The notes: a model not told the origin generated them from the sequence alone. A stretch of DNA of 19,763 nt from Deinococcus roseus (GCF_014646895.1 NZ_BMOD01000047.1:1-19763); one strand, 5' to 3'. Positions 1 through 7,649 are shown, counted from the first letter of the stretch. Made by a program: numbers and translations.

Positions 1-31
1 CTTGATGCTGCAGGATCAGCTTTTCACCGAC

Positions 32-397
32 TCAGAACTGCATCCTTTTCCAAGGGCTGGATAGGTGCAAAATCTCAGCTAATTCCTCGGTGATGCGCTG
101 CACATGCTTTCTAAACACAGCACCCAGTTGGAGGTACTCAGGAATGTGGTCCAGCAGGGCCTGCTGGACCAGTTTCTCTGTGATGGTTTTGCCGACACTT
201 CCACGTAACCACCGGTAACTAGTGATGGTCTGCAGGCTGGCTTCCAGGCTTTGCTGCGCCTGGGCACTGAGGGGTGGGGGCCTCTGGGCTTCTTCCACCC
301 TTTCCCGTTCGGTGAGGTGGTTCTCCCAGTTCAGCAACTGGTCTTGGAGGTACAGGGCGAGGCCTTCCCGGTCCCTGAGGTGCTCATGCAGGTTCAT
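32..397 (-). CDS. Unrecognised 121-aa protein
   Basis: I do not recognise this protein. It is predicted soluble and rich in Glu, Gln and Leu, with likely helical segments (QAQQSLEASLQTITSYRWL near residues 46-64 and a Glu/Leu-rich C-terminus). It has no signal peptide or membrane segment. Its ATG overlaps the stop of the upstream PD-(D/E)XK-like gene as ATGA (394-397), so the two were probably co-translated and may act together. The reading frame is complete, with a TGA at 32-34. Because the upstream partner appears frameshifted, this gene may depend on ribosomes that can no longer reach it. Confidence 0.55.
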   Translation of the reverse strand: MNLHEHLRDREGLALYLQDQLLNWENHLTERERVEEAQRPPPLSAQAQQSLEASLQTITSYRWLRGSVGKTITEKLVQQALLDHIPEYLQLGAVFRKHVQRITEELAEILHLSSPWKRMQF

Positions 398-877
398 GTC
401 ACCACGGTGTCAAAGCGGGGGTAGTAAACGGCCACCTGCTCGATCCCAAATGGGTCTTTCTTTTGCGGTGATTGAAGTGCCAGATCGTCGAGAAGAACGT
501 ACAGCACGAGCTGCAGGAAGTGGGTGCGGCTGGGTTTGTGGGTGGCTTTGATTTCGAACAGCGTGTCATCGATGATCAAATCTCCATCTGCGCCACTCAA
601 ATTCAGCCAGTGGCTGTGGAACATTGGGTTGAGCAGCCGCTCCTGAACAGGGAAGTGCCTTGGGTGGATGGCGCGCAGGAACTGGTAAAGGTCTTCTCGC
701 ACCCTGGGGGGTAAGGGCAAAGAGGTGCTCCTGGAAGCGTCCAGTGCGAACGAAGACTTCCAGGTGAGCAAAGCGCAGTGATGCCTGCCCGTGAGGACAG
801 AAAGACTTCCGACATTCTTTTTTAAGAGGGTTGATGAAACCCAGCCTTTCAGGTGTCTTCTGCGGAACCTCCCACAG
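394..877 (-). pseudogene. PD-(D/E)XK nuclease-like gene with a frameshift at a G6 run
   Basis: The C-terminal frame (394 to about 710) encodes a segment with GADGDLIIDDTLFEIKAT, which fits the Asp...Glu-x-Lys core of PD-(D/E)XK nuclease-like folds. Upstream of the run of six G at 706-711 (C6 on the coding strand) the same frame becomes implausible. Another frame reads protein-like there: INPLKKECRKSFCPHG, then RFAHLEVFVRTGRFQEHLF. Removing one base from the homopolymer joins the two smoothly as LTPRVREDLYQFLRAIHP. The open N-terminal frame begins after a stop at 902-904 and contains no ATG, GTG or TTG, only CTG (for example 875-877), so the 5' end may also be lost. The frame as it stands opens with TTG at 771. 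Sequencing error, real mutation and programmed slippage all remain possible. Confidence 0.55.
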
Positions 878-1043
878 CGTCTCCTGATGATGCGAAGAAG
901 ATCATCAGCTTTCCTTCCACGACTTGCAGGTCAACCACCATGCCTTCCATCATTTGAAATTGCCCAACGATTTCCTGAGGAAAAAGCAAGACAAGCTCGC
1001 CATGCTGGTCCTGCAGAATTGCCGTGTGCAGAGGAATTGTCAT
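849..1043 (-). CDS. AbrB/MazE-type swapped-hairpin DNA-binding protein, 64 aa
   Basis: The pattern LQDQHGELVLLFPQEIVGQF followed by EGMVVDLQVVEGKLMIF matches the AbrB/MazE/SpoVT fold: a Gly then beta strand, LxP-like turn, helix, 'xxGxxV', beta strand. Proteins of this size are usually antitoxins or small transcription regulators that dimerise on DNA. A longer frame goes up to 1181, but I chose the ATG at 1043 because TGGAGG lies 6 nt upstream and the residues before it do not look like the family. The gene ends inside the open frame of the following broken nuclease-like gene. No recognisable MazF or VapC toxin is adjacent, so it could be a lone regulator or could have paired with the PD-(D/E)XK gene. 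Confidence 0.6.
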   Translation of the reverse strand: MTIPLHTAILQDQHGELVLLFPQEIVGQFQMMEGMVVDLQVVEGKLMIFFASSGDAVGGSAEDT

Positions 1044-1329
1044 GGTTGAACCTCCAGAGGGTGCATTCTTCAGTGTAGGGCTACCCATGGGGTGGGTGAA
1101 TGAACCCTCCAACCTGAATCCCATGGTTTTTTCAACCTTCAGGCCAGAGCTGCATTTGTGGGGTGCAAGAACAACCGACATGATGAGGTTGGATGGTTTT
1201 CATTCTGGTGACGGTCTGACCATGGTCTGAAAAAGGGATGTTGCGCCAGCCAATGTCATTCGGCACTTTTGGTTTTTTTCACATCAAAATGCTGCTTCTG
1301 AACACCTGATTTCAGCAGCTCATGGAACA

Positions 1330-1506
1330 TCAGACCATCACAACATGAGGTTCTTTCTGTCCTGGCAGTTCTGTCATTCCAGTTTTAGGACCTTGACAGA
1401 GGTACCAGCCTTTTCGCAAGAAGTTCTGTGCTTCTTCAGGCTCGGCCTGAAATATGCCTTCTCAGGATTGTTGTTTTCCAGACGGCTGTTTTGGGTACTG
1501 ATTCAC
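1330..1506 (-). pseudogene. Possible gene remnant with an internal stop
   Basis: One minus-strand frame reads from a GTG at 1504-1506 through VNQYPKQPSGKQQS, an in-frame TGA, then EGIFQAEPEEAQNFLRKGWY and further to a stop at 1330-1332. Its composition (Glu, Gln, Lys, Trp, Tyr) is protein-like, and the opposite strand is Phe/Leu/Ser-rich, as expected for the antisense of a coding stretch. I cannot assign a family. It may be the decayed end of a small gene, or chance. The remaining bases of 1044-1598 show only the ribosome binding site of the AbrB-like gene and a hairpin after parB. Confidence 0.2.
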
Positions 1507-1566
1507 CTCAGTAAATGGCTCAGGCCTGTGTTTTCAGTGGACAGATAGCAGCCAGAATCGATCAGA

Positions 1567-1593
1567 GGAGAGAAAGAGGATTCTTCTCTCTCC
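1567..1593 (-). terminator. Hairpin after parB
   Basis: Just past the parB stop lies an imperfect hairpin. GGAGAGA (1567-1573) pairs with TCTCTCC (1587-1593) and AAGA (1574-1577) with TCTT (1582-1585), around a GGAT loop with one bulged C at 1586. There is no T-run on the minus-strand exit side, so it may be a weak terminator or an mRNA 3' end stabiliser. Confidence 0.4.
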
Positions 1594-1598
1594 CCAGG

Positions 1599-2516
1599 TC
1601 ACTGGTACTTTGCGAGCATGTCCTCGATTTTGCCAATCAGGGATTCCAGGACCACCCGGTCTTCTGGCGCCATCTTCTTCCAGGTTTTCTTGTAGTTGTC
1701 CTGAATGAGGGTTCCCACGGTCTTTTGTTTGCTTGTTGTGGGTAGGATCAGCTTTTGAATGAATTTCTTCAGGTCACTGACCGTGATGCCAGGGTGCTGC
1801 AAAGCATGCTGGATGGCTTTCTGGCGCAGCGTGTCATCCTTGATGCGGGCGAGCAACTGGCAGTGGGTGAACGGCAACAGGTTGTCGTTCAGCAGTTGCT
1901 GCACTTCCACGGGGTAAGTGAGGGTCGGCAAGCGGGTGGTCACGAAAGTCACGAAAGAGGGGAGGCCCACCCCATCAAAGAGACCCTCAATTTGTGCAAT
2001 CTGCAACTGGGCTTCTTCGGTCTCGCGGGCATTGTACAGCTGGTTGAGGTGAGCAGCGATGTCCTCGCGGGGCTTTTGCAACTCAGCGGAAAGCAACAGG
2101 GTCCCACCAATTGCCTCTTCATAAGCATTCGGGTTGGAGCGCTGAAAGTTCTCAATCAGGCTGATGGTGACTTCGTCCTTCTCGTTGACCACATCATCGA
2201 GGACTGCTGCCAGAATCTGGGTTTTCCCGAGGTCCTCATGGGCCTGGAGTCTCCTCTCCCCTGCTATCAGCCGGTATGTGCCGTCCGCTTTGGTTTTCAC
2301 CAGCACTGGAGTTCTCAGTCCGTGCTTCTCAATGCTCCTGGCCAGGGACTCGCGGGCCTTCTTGTCGAAACTGCGGCGGTGCTGCACCGGGCTGCGTTCG
2401 ATTTTGGTCAAATCAATGTGGATGATTTTCATGTTGTGCTGCAAAATGCGGTCTTTCTGGCTGCTGGTGATGTTCTTGCCGCCAGACTGCTGGTTGAGGC
2501 GACCAATCAAACTCAC
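1599..2516 (-). CDS. parB: ParB centromere-binding partition protein
   Basis: ParB/Spo0J-family protein of 305 aa that binds parS sites and stimulates the partner ParA ATPase during plasmid segregation. The N-terminal CTPase-type core is visible: YRLIAGERRLQAHEDLG (GxRRxxA, residues 81-97) and IENFQRSNPNAYEEA (ENxQR, residues 121-135). A helix-turn-helix region follows, and the C-terminus is Lys-rich and probably dimerising. The start is a GTG whose GTGA overlaps the parA stop (2513-2516), showing translational coupling in a parAB operon. About 28 residues precede the usual start of the family (the internal Met29-KIIHIDLTKIERSPVQ would be a conventional one), but the coupled GTG is preferred. 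A candidate centromere is discussed under the palindrome at 3565-3582. Confidence 0.9.
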   Translation of the reverse strand: MSLIGRLNQQSGGKNITSSQKDRILQHNMKIIHIDLTKIERSPVQHRRSFDKKARESLARSIEKHGLRTPVLVKTKADGTYRLIAGERRLQAHEDLGKTQILAAVLDDVVNEKDEVTISLIENFQRSNPNAYEEAIGGTLLLSAELQKPREDIAAHLNQLYNARETEEAQLQIAQIEGLFDGVGLPSFVTFVTTRLPTLTYPVEVQQLLNDNLLPFTHCQLLARIKDDTLRQKAIQHALQHPGITVSDLKKFIQKLILPTTSKQKTVGTLIQDNYKKTWKKMAPEDRVVLESLIGKIEDMLAKYQ

Positions 2517-3496
2517 AGGGTTACCCCCTGATCTGCGCCCACCTGCAGTTGGCCCAGCACAAATTCCGCCATCTGCTGCAGTTCTTCCTGGGCTTCTTTC
2601 AGGCCGTGGATTTTGGTTTTGCGTTCCAGGCTGGTCACGGGTTGCATCATGTAAGACGCTGCCTCGTACACCGTTTCCCGCCTGCGGATGCCTTCCGAAA
2701 AGAGGGGCACCCCGAGTTCTTCGATGCGTGCACGGAGTTCCCCCTGGAAGTGCACGTTCATGGTGCTGGTGGGGTTGAGGTTGGTGAGCAAATACATGCT
2801 GACCTTCAGTCCGGGGTTCAGTGGCTTGATGCGGTCGATCAGGCTGTTCAGGGTCACCAGGCTGGTGTGGCCTTTGACGGTCGGCATCACCGGGCAGATG
2901 ATGGAATCTGCTGCAATGCAGGCCTGCTGGGAGAGTTTCGCGCCACTCGGTGAGGCATCAATGAACACGAAGTCGTACTGGTGTTCTCTGGCAACGTCCC
3001 TCAGGGCGTTGCGGAACTGGAAGATCTCTGGGGTGGCCAGGCGGTCTTCGATGTCCACCAGGTTCAGGTTCGCTGGAATCAAATCAAAGCCGTGCGCATG
3101 GTACTGCGGGTGCACCTCCAGCGGCTTGCGGTCCAGCATGGTGGGGAGCACCGTGTGCTCTCTGGGGACATCCCCGAACCCCAGCCATTCGCTGAGATTC
3201 GCCTGGCTGTCGAGGTCGACCGCCAGGACTTTGAAGCCCATTTTGGAGAGCTGGTGACTGAGTTCACGGACTGTGGTGGTTTTGGCGGACCCACCGGCGT
3301 GGTTGAACAGGGTGTGGATGGACATGGGGCTGAACTCCTTTGCCCGCTGCAACAAAAGCAGGTCTTTGATGGGCACCACAGCGGCAATTTTTTCTTTGTG
3401 CTGCGTCACAATCAACCGGTCTCCGGACCGCACTTCGGTGAGGGCCTGGGCAAGGCCTTCCCGCAGGGCCCGAACATTGATTTCTCTGGCAGCCAT
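2513..3496 (-). CDS. parA: ParA partition ATPase with N-terminal Phd/YefM-like domain
   Basis: This 327-aa protein has two parts. Residues 1-50 (INVRALREGLAQALTEVRSG, then DRLIVTQHKEKIAAVVPIKD) follow the Phd/YefM antitoxin DNA-binding pattern. From Met58 on it is a ParA ATPase: Walker A NHAGGSAKTTT (residues 65-75), A' motif AVDLDSQAN (92-100), and FVFIDASPSGAK for Walker B. The signature lysine of deviant Walker A (KGGxxK) is Ala67 here. Other plasmid ParAs carry an N-terminal DNA-binding domain for autorepression, and I infer the same role for the Phd-like part. The ATG at 3496 has no Shine-Dalgarno sequence, but a -10 box lies 6 nt before it, suggesting leaderless translation. An internal start at Met58 would give a plain ParA. 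Coupled to parB by a 4-base overlap. Confidence 0.88.
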   Translation of the reverse strand: MAAREINVRALREGLAQALTEVRSGDRLIVTQHKEKIAAVVPIKDLLLLQRAKEFSPMSIHTLFNHAGGSAKTTTVRELSHQLSKMGFKVLAVDLDSQANLSEWLGFGDVPREHTVLPTMLDRKPLEVHPQYHAHGFDLIPANLNLVDIEDRLATPEIFQFRNALRDVAREHQYDFVFIDASPSGAKLSQQACIAADSIICPVMPTVKGHTSLVTLNSLIDRIKPLNPGLKVSMYLLTNLNPTSTMNVHFQGELRARIEELGVPLFSEGIRRRETVYEAASYMMQPVTSLERKTKIHGLKEAQEELQQMAEFVLGQLQVGADQGVTL

Positions 3497-3502
3497 GAGT
3501 GC

Positions 3503-3531
3503 AGTCTAGGATTTGTGTACGCAAATTGCAA
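3503..3531 (-). promoter_or_regulatory. parA promoter, predicted leaderless
   Basis: On the minus strand, TTGCAA (3526-3531) and TAGACT (3503-3508) are separated by exactly 17 bp. The -10 box ends 6 nt before the parA ATG (3494-3496), so transcription would begin at or next to the start codon. There is no ribosome binding site, in agreement with a leaderless mRNA. Confidence 0.5.
3511..3526. promoter_or_regulatory. Palindromic operator candidate inside the parA promoter
   Basis: ATTTGTGTACGCAAAT is a 16-bp palindrome with one mismatched pair. It fills the spacer between the -35 and -10 boxes of parA, where bound protein would block RNA polymerase. The Phd-like domain of ParA is the obvious candidate ligand, with ParB as an alternative; this is inference. 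Confidence 0.45.
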
Positions 3532-3564
3532 GAAAGGCTGAAGCATGGACAGTCAATGCAAAGC

Positions 3565-3582
3565 TACTGAGTCAACTCAGTA
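3565..3582. repeat. Perfect 18-bp inverted repeat upstream of parAB
   Basis: TACTGAGT and ACTCAGTA are exact complements around a CA centre. The site lies between the parA promoter and the end of the SNF2 gene. It is a candidate parS centromere or a second operator. I see no second copy of it in the window. Confidence 0.5.
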
Positions 3583-3634
3583 ACGCTAAAATTCAGCAAA
3601 AAATCCCGTTTCACACAACAAGAAAAAGAGAAGG

Positions 3635-6600
3635 TCACACATGCTTTCTGTGTTCCTTCTCCAGACCTCCACCTGCCAGCAACATGCCCACATCGTCTTC
3701 ACTCAGGTGCAGCTCACCTCCATTCCCACCATGCAACACACTTCTGGACAGGCGGGCTTTTTTCTCCTGCAAAACCAGGATTTTCTCCTCAATGGTGCCA
3801 CTGGTCACCAGCTTGTAGACAAAAACCGGCTTGTCCTGCCCAATGCGGTAAGCCCGGTCGGTCGCCTGATTTTCCGCTGCTGGATTCCACCAGGGATCGA
3901 AGTGAATCACCGTGTCTGCTGCCGTCAGGTTCAGTCCCACCCCACCCGCTTTCAGGCTGATCAGGAAAACTTTCACCTCTCCCGACTGGAAACGTTGCAC
4001 CTGCTCTGCGCGGTCCACGGTCTGGCCGGTGAGCACGGCATGCTTGACCCCCAGCCTCTCCAACTCCTTCCCCAGCACAACCAGGAGGGAAGTGAACTGG
4101 GAGAACACCAGCACCGTGCGCCCTTCTTCCAGCATCCCGGGCAGGGTGTCTTTGAACCACTCCAGTTTCACGGACCGCCTGACCTTGCTGGCCTCTTCCA
4201 GCCGAACCAGACCAGGGTGGCAGCACACCTGCCGGAGTTTCAGCAACGCAGTGAGCACATGGATCTGGCTGCTGGCCAGTCCCCGCTTCTCAATTTCAAC
4301 CTGCAATTGCTGCTGGGTGGCCACCCGGAGGGTCTCATAGAGGTCCCGCTGCTCCCCTCCCAGCTCCAAGGTGATGGTGATCTCGGTTTTGGAAGGGAGT
4401 TCTCCTGCCACCTCTCCTTTGGTGCGCCGGAGCATCAGGGGCCGCACCATGCGGGACAGGCGCTCCTGACACAACGGGTCGTCGTCCTTCTCGATGGGAT
4501 CCCGGTACAGTTGCCGGAATTCCCCTTCGGCAGGCAGCAAATCTGGCATCAGGAAGTGAAACAGGGACCACAACTCCCCCAGGTGGTTCTCAATGGGGGT
4601 TCCGGTCAGGCACAGCCGGTGCTGACTGTGCAGGTGCTTAAAGGCCTGACTGGCCCGTCCCCTGGCGTTCTTGATGCGCTGGGCTTCATCCAGCACGATC
4701 ATATGGTAGGGGTGACGCTCAAGCAACACCTGGTCTTTGACCAGCACCCCATACGTGGTGAACACCACGTCCACCTCCTGGATGTCCCCCATGCGCCGGT
4801 GACGGGCCGCCCCATGCAAGGTCAGGGTCCTCAGGCCCGGGGTGAACTTTTCTGCCTCGGCTTGCCAGTTCGGCATCAAACTGGTGGGGGCCACAATGAG
4901 CACAGGATGCCGCAGTCTCCCCTGTTCTTTCTCGATCAGGATGTGGGTCAGGGTCTGCAGGGTTTTGCCGAGCCCCATGTCATCGGCAAGGATGCCGTTC
5001 ATGCCGGTCTCCCTGAGCCGTTGCAGCCACGCCACACCCTGAAGCTGGTAAGGGCGCAGCTCCGCCTTAAGGCCATGCGGAGCCTGCAGTGGAGGCAGGG
5101 GTTCAGAGAGCCGCCGCAGGTTTTGAATGAGCCGGAAGGCCTGCTCTGAACCCTTCCACTGCACAACCCCGCTGACACTGGAGAGGAGTCCAGCCCCCAT
5201 GCGGGGAAGCCAGATGGCCTCCCCACCCTGGTGGTACTCCACAAGCACCCTGAGCAGGGTGTGGATGCGGGTCAACTCCACCCCCAGAAACCGGCCCTCT
5301 CCCAACGGAAAGCATTCCAACTGGCCTTCAGCCTTGCCTTCCAGCACCTCCCTGAGGAGGTCTGGGTGGTTCCTGATCCACCTCAGCAAGAGGGGCAGCA
5401 GGGAAACCGTTCTCCCAGCCACCTCCACCCCCAATTCCAGCGAGAACCACCCCCCGTCCTCCCTGAGGGTGCCCTGCAAGGGACGCTGGATCACCTCACC
5501 CGGGAAGGACCTGTCCACAATCACCTCCCAGTTTTTGCCTTTCAATTCAGGCACCACACGGGTGAGCAGGTAACCCAGGTGTTCTTCCCCCTTGCTCTGG
5601 GAGGCATTCTGGAACACCACCCCCTGGTCTCCAGTGGACAGGGGAGAGAGGCCTTGGGCTTGCAAGCATGAAAAGGCCTGCTGTTCGGCCGTCACATCCC
5701 GCTCCACCAAAACCAGTTTGTGGCCATCAAAGTGCCGCAAAGCGGGCCGTCCAGTTCTGGCCGGGTACAGCACGTCCACCGTAGGGACCGTGAGGGCGCC
5801 GTAATCCACCCGCAGAGACAGCCGGGGGGTGTTTTGCTTGCCCTGAGCCGTTCCCCCCAGCACCGCTTTGAAGGAGGGGACGCCCTTGATGCGCTGAACA
5901 TTCAAGTGCACCGGGTGAGGGAGGGGAGGACCGTCCAGGCCTTGCAACATGTGCTGGGCCTCCTGGACTTTCTCCGGGACCACAGGAGGAACCGCCAGGA
6001 ACTGCTGGATTTGATGGCCGGAACAAAGGGTGAGAACCCGGCCGGCTTTGAAGCTCCCTCTGTCCACGTACCAGGCCTGGTCCAGCAACAGCACTTCAGC
6101 GGCTGGCTCCACCTGAAACTGGGGGTGCTGGTTGCCCTGAGCATCCACTGTCCAGCCCACCTTTCCTTCCCGTTCCTCCCCTGCCTGCAAAGGGCGGTCC
6201 AGGTGCCCTTTGAGGTACAGCAGGCCCCTTTTCAACAGCCGATCCAACACCCAGCCCAGGGGTGTTCTGGGGTGCAGGTGCTGGTCCCCTTTGACGTTCA
6301 GCACTTCCCTGAGGAGCCGGCCTTCTTCCTCCAGGGGCAGGTAATGGGTGCGGCCCGGCACCAGCCGCTGGGGCTGGAGCAAGCGGCCCCGCTGGATGGC
6401 CCCCAGGTGTGGCTCCAGGCGAGGAGGAGCCAGGTACGGTACCTGCTGACCCAGGTCCAGCACAAACACCAATTGACGCTCTGCGGGAACCGCCTGAGAT
6501 CTGTCGCCACCCAAAGCACTGTTGGAGGTTGGAGGAACCAGCGTGGCCCGAGAGGAGGAAAGCCCAATCCCAGATGCTCCACCACCCTCCAGCAAAACCC

Positions 6601-7078
6601 ACAGTTTTCCCCAACCCTGGCTTTCCAGGTACTTGCGCACCTCCACAGGGTTCCGTTTGGAGAGCACCTGCAGTTTCACCTGGTGGGCCTCATGGAGCAC
6701 CCCCCGCTTCTCCCAGCTGGTCCCGATGGTCTTCAAATAAGACTCGTCGGCCATGGAGAGTCCAACAGGGGGCACCTCACCTGGGGGAGAAAACCAGTGG
6801 AACAGCAACGCCACCATGTGCTTGCAGGTCCGATGGGGTGGAGTCTTTTGCCAGCAGGTGCAAGACCCGCGGAACTGTGCGGGGTTGAGGGTGAGGCCCA
6901 CCCGGAATTCCTCCACCACCTCCCGCACCACCCCGGTGACCGTCCGGTCCGCAGGGAGGGGTTTGCAGGACAGCACCTCCCCCTGTTGCTGCAAAGCCTG
7001 ACCCTCCTTCCAGTCTTGAGGATGAAAATGGATCTGAAAGGTGCGGGCACCGTAACCCGGTGGGGGAGACCAGGTCAC
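3635..7078 (-). CDS. SWIM zinc-finger SNF2-family DNA translocase
   Basis: This 1147-aa protein belongs to the SWI2/SNF2 superfamily of ATP-driven DNA translocases, which remodel protein-DNA complexes in the cytoplasm. A SWIM zinc finger is visible near the N-terminus (GSCTCWQK...HRTCKHMVALL: Cys73, Cys75, Cys85, His87). A long family-typical linker follows, then the helicase core: Walker A GLGKT (702-706), DEAQ (797-800), LCLTGTPIENHLGELWS, and in the second RecA lobe VFSQFTSLL, SLKAGGVGLNLTAAD and QATDRAYRIGQ (about 1071-1081). All core motifs look intact. The start is a GTG with AGAGGA 8 nt upstream. It sits alone between the initiator and parAB. A role in replicon maintenance or repair is plausible but only inferred from position. 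Confidence 0.88.
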   Translation of the reverse strand: MTWSPPPGYGARTFQIHFHPQDWKEGQALQQQGEVLSCKPLPADRTVTGVVREVVEEFRVGLTLNPAQFRGSCTCWQKTPPHRTCKHMVALLFHWFSPPGEVPPVGLSMADESYLKTIGTSWEKRGVLHEAHQVKLQVLSKRNPVEVRKYLESQGWGKLWVLLEGGGASGIGLSSSRATLVPPTSNSALGGDRSQAVPAERQLVFVLDLGQQVPYLAPPRLEPHLGAIQRGRLLQPQRLVPGRTHYLPLEEEGRLLREVLNVKGDQHLHPRTPLGWVLDRLLKRGLLYLKGHLDRPLQAGEEREGKVGWTVDAQGNQHPQFQVEPAAEVLLLDQAWYVDRGSFKAGRVLTLCSGHQIQQFLAVPPVVPEKVQEAQHMLQGLDGPPLPHPVHLNVQRIKGVPSFKAVLGGTAQGKQNTPRLSLRVDYGALTVPTVDVLYPARTGRPALRHFDGHKLVLVERDVTAEQQAFSCLQAQGLSPLSTGDQGVVFQNASQSKGEEHLGYLLTRVVPELKGKNWEVIVDRSFPGEVIQRPLQGTLREDGGWFSLELGVEVAGRTVSLLPLLLRWIRNHPDLLREVLEGKAEGQLECFPLGEGRFLGVELTRIHTLLRVLVEYHQGGEAIWLPRMGAGLLSSVSGVVQWKGSEQAFRLIQNLRRLSEPLPPLQAPHGLKAELRPYQLQGVAWLQRLRETGMNGILADDMGLGKTLQTLTHILIEKEQGRLRHPVLIVAPTSLMPNWQAEAEKFTPGLRTLTLHGAARHRRMGDIQEVDVVFTTYGVLVKDQVLLERHPYHMIVLDEAQRIKNARGRASQAFKHLHSQHRLCLTGTPIENHLGELWSLFHFLMPDLLPAEGEFRQLYRDPIEKDDDPLCQERLSRMVRPLMLRRTKGEVAGELPSKTEITITLELGGEQRDLYETLRVATQQQLQVEIEKRGLASSQIHVLTALLKLRQVCCHPGLVRLEEASKVRRSVKLEWFKDTLPGMLEEGRTVLVFSQFTSLLVVLGKELERLGVKHAVLTGQTVDRAEQVQRFQSGEVKVFLISLKAGGVGLNLTAADTVIHFDPWWNPAAENQATDRAYRIGQDKPVFVYKLVTSGTIEEKILVLQEKKARLSRSVLHGGNGGELHLSEDDVGMLLAGGGLEKEHRKHV

Positions 7079-7649
7079 CTAAGAATCCTCTGGAGGTGGG
7101 CACGAAAAGGCTGAGCACAGGAGCATGGTTCCCTCAGCGTACCTGATGTTGCTGGCTTGTGTGTCCCCTGACCTCCCTTGCTGCTGCAGTCCACTTCATG
7201 TCCTCCAGTGACACCTGGAAAGCAGTCCTCAAGCTGCCCTGTGCAGGGTCTGACAGGGGGGGTTCAGAGCCTGTTTTCCAGAAATCCATTTTCCCGGGTC
7301 AAGCACCGGGTGAGGAGCAGGCTTTCGTGTCAGGTGAAGGGCACCAGGGCTCTCTCCGTGCGGCAGTCATTTGCATTGGGATGACCCTTCAATTGCCACA
7401 GGATCCTGGAGGAGGTGTGGCAAGAGAATGTTGTGGCCGGAAGTGGAAGCGGATTTTGATGTTTCGGTCTTTGCTGTCGACAGACCATCGGAAACCAGGT
7501 CCTGAAATACCGCATAACCTGGGGTGTTTTTGCCGGTTCACTGGGAATGGATTGCAGGTTCTTGCTGTGCCAGTTGCATTTTCAGGGTGTCATTCAGCAG
7601 GAATCACGTTCAATTTTGGTTCCATGGGGCGAGCGTGCAGCAGTGGTTT
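7079..7649. other. Non-coding gap between the SNF2 and initiator genes
   Basis: I see no convincing gene here. Frames on both strands are open but have poor composition and no ribosome binding sites. The notable content is one inverted iteron (7510-7524) and the short ribosome binding region of the SNF2 gene. GGTTTTTAAAACC at the initiator stop (7645-7657) is a small palindrome of unknown meaning. Confidence 0.5.
7510..7524 (-). repeat. Solitary inverted iteron
   Basis: CCGCATAACCTGGGG is the exact reverse complement of the 15-bp iteron in the origin. With flanks the match to the first array copy (9152-9173) extends to 22 nt (7505-7526). It lies 126 bp beyond the stop of the initiator gene, about 1.6 kb from the array. 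Lone iterons outside an origin are known in iteron plasmids as copy-number control or handcuffing sites; that role is inferred. Confidence 0.85.

Noticed and set aside
1345..1548. 67-aa plus-strand hydrophobic ORF as a small membrane toxin
   Set aside because: The Phe/Leu/Ser richness is better explained as the antisense of a Glu/Lys-rich minus-strand frame, and there is no Shine-Dalgarno or -10 box.
3641..7114. Long plus-strand frames opposite the SNF2 gene
   Set aside because: They are His/Gln/Pro/Leu-rich antisense shadows of a gene with full conserved helicase motifs.
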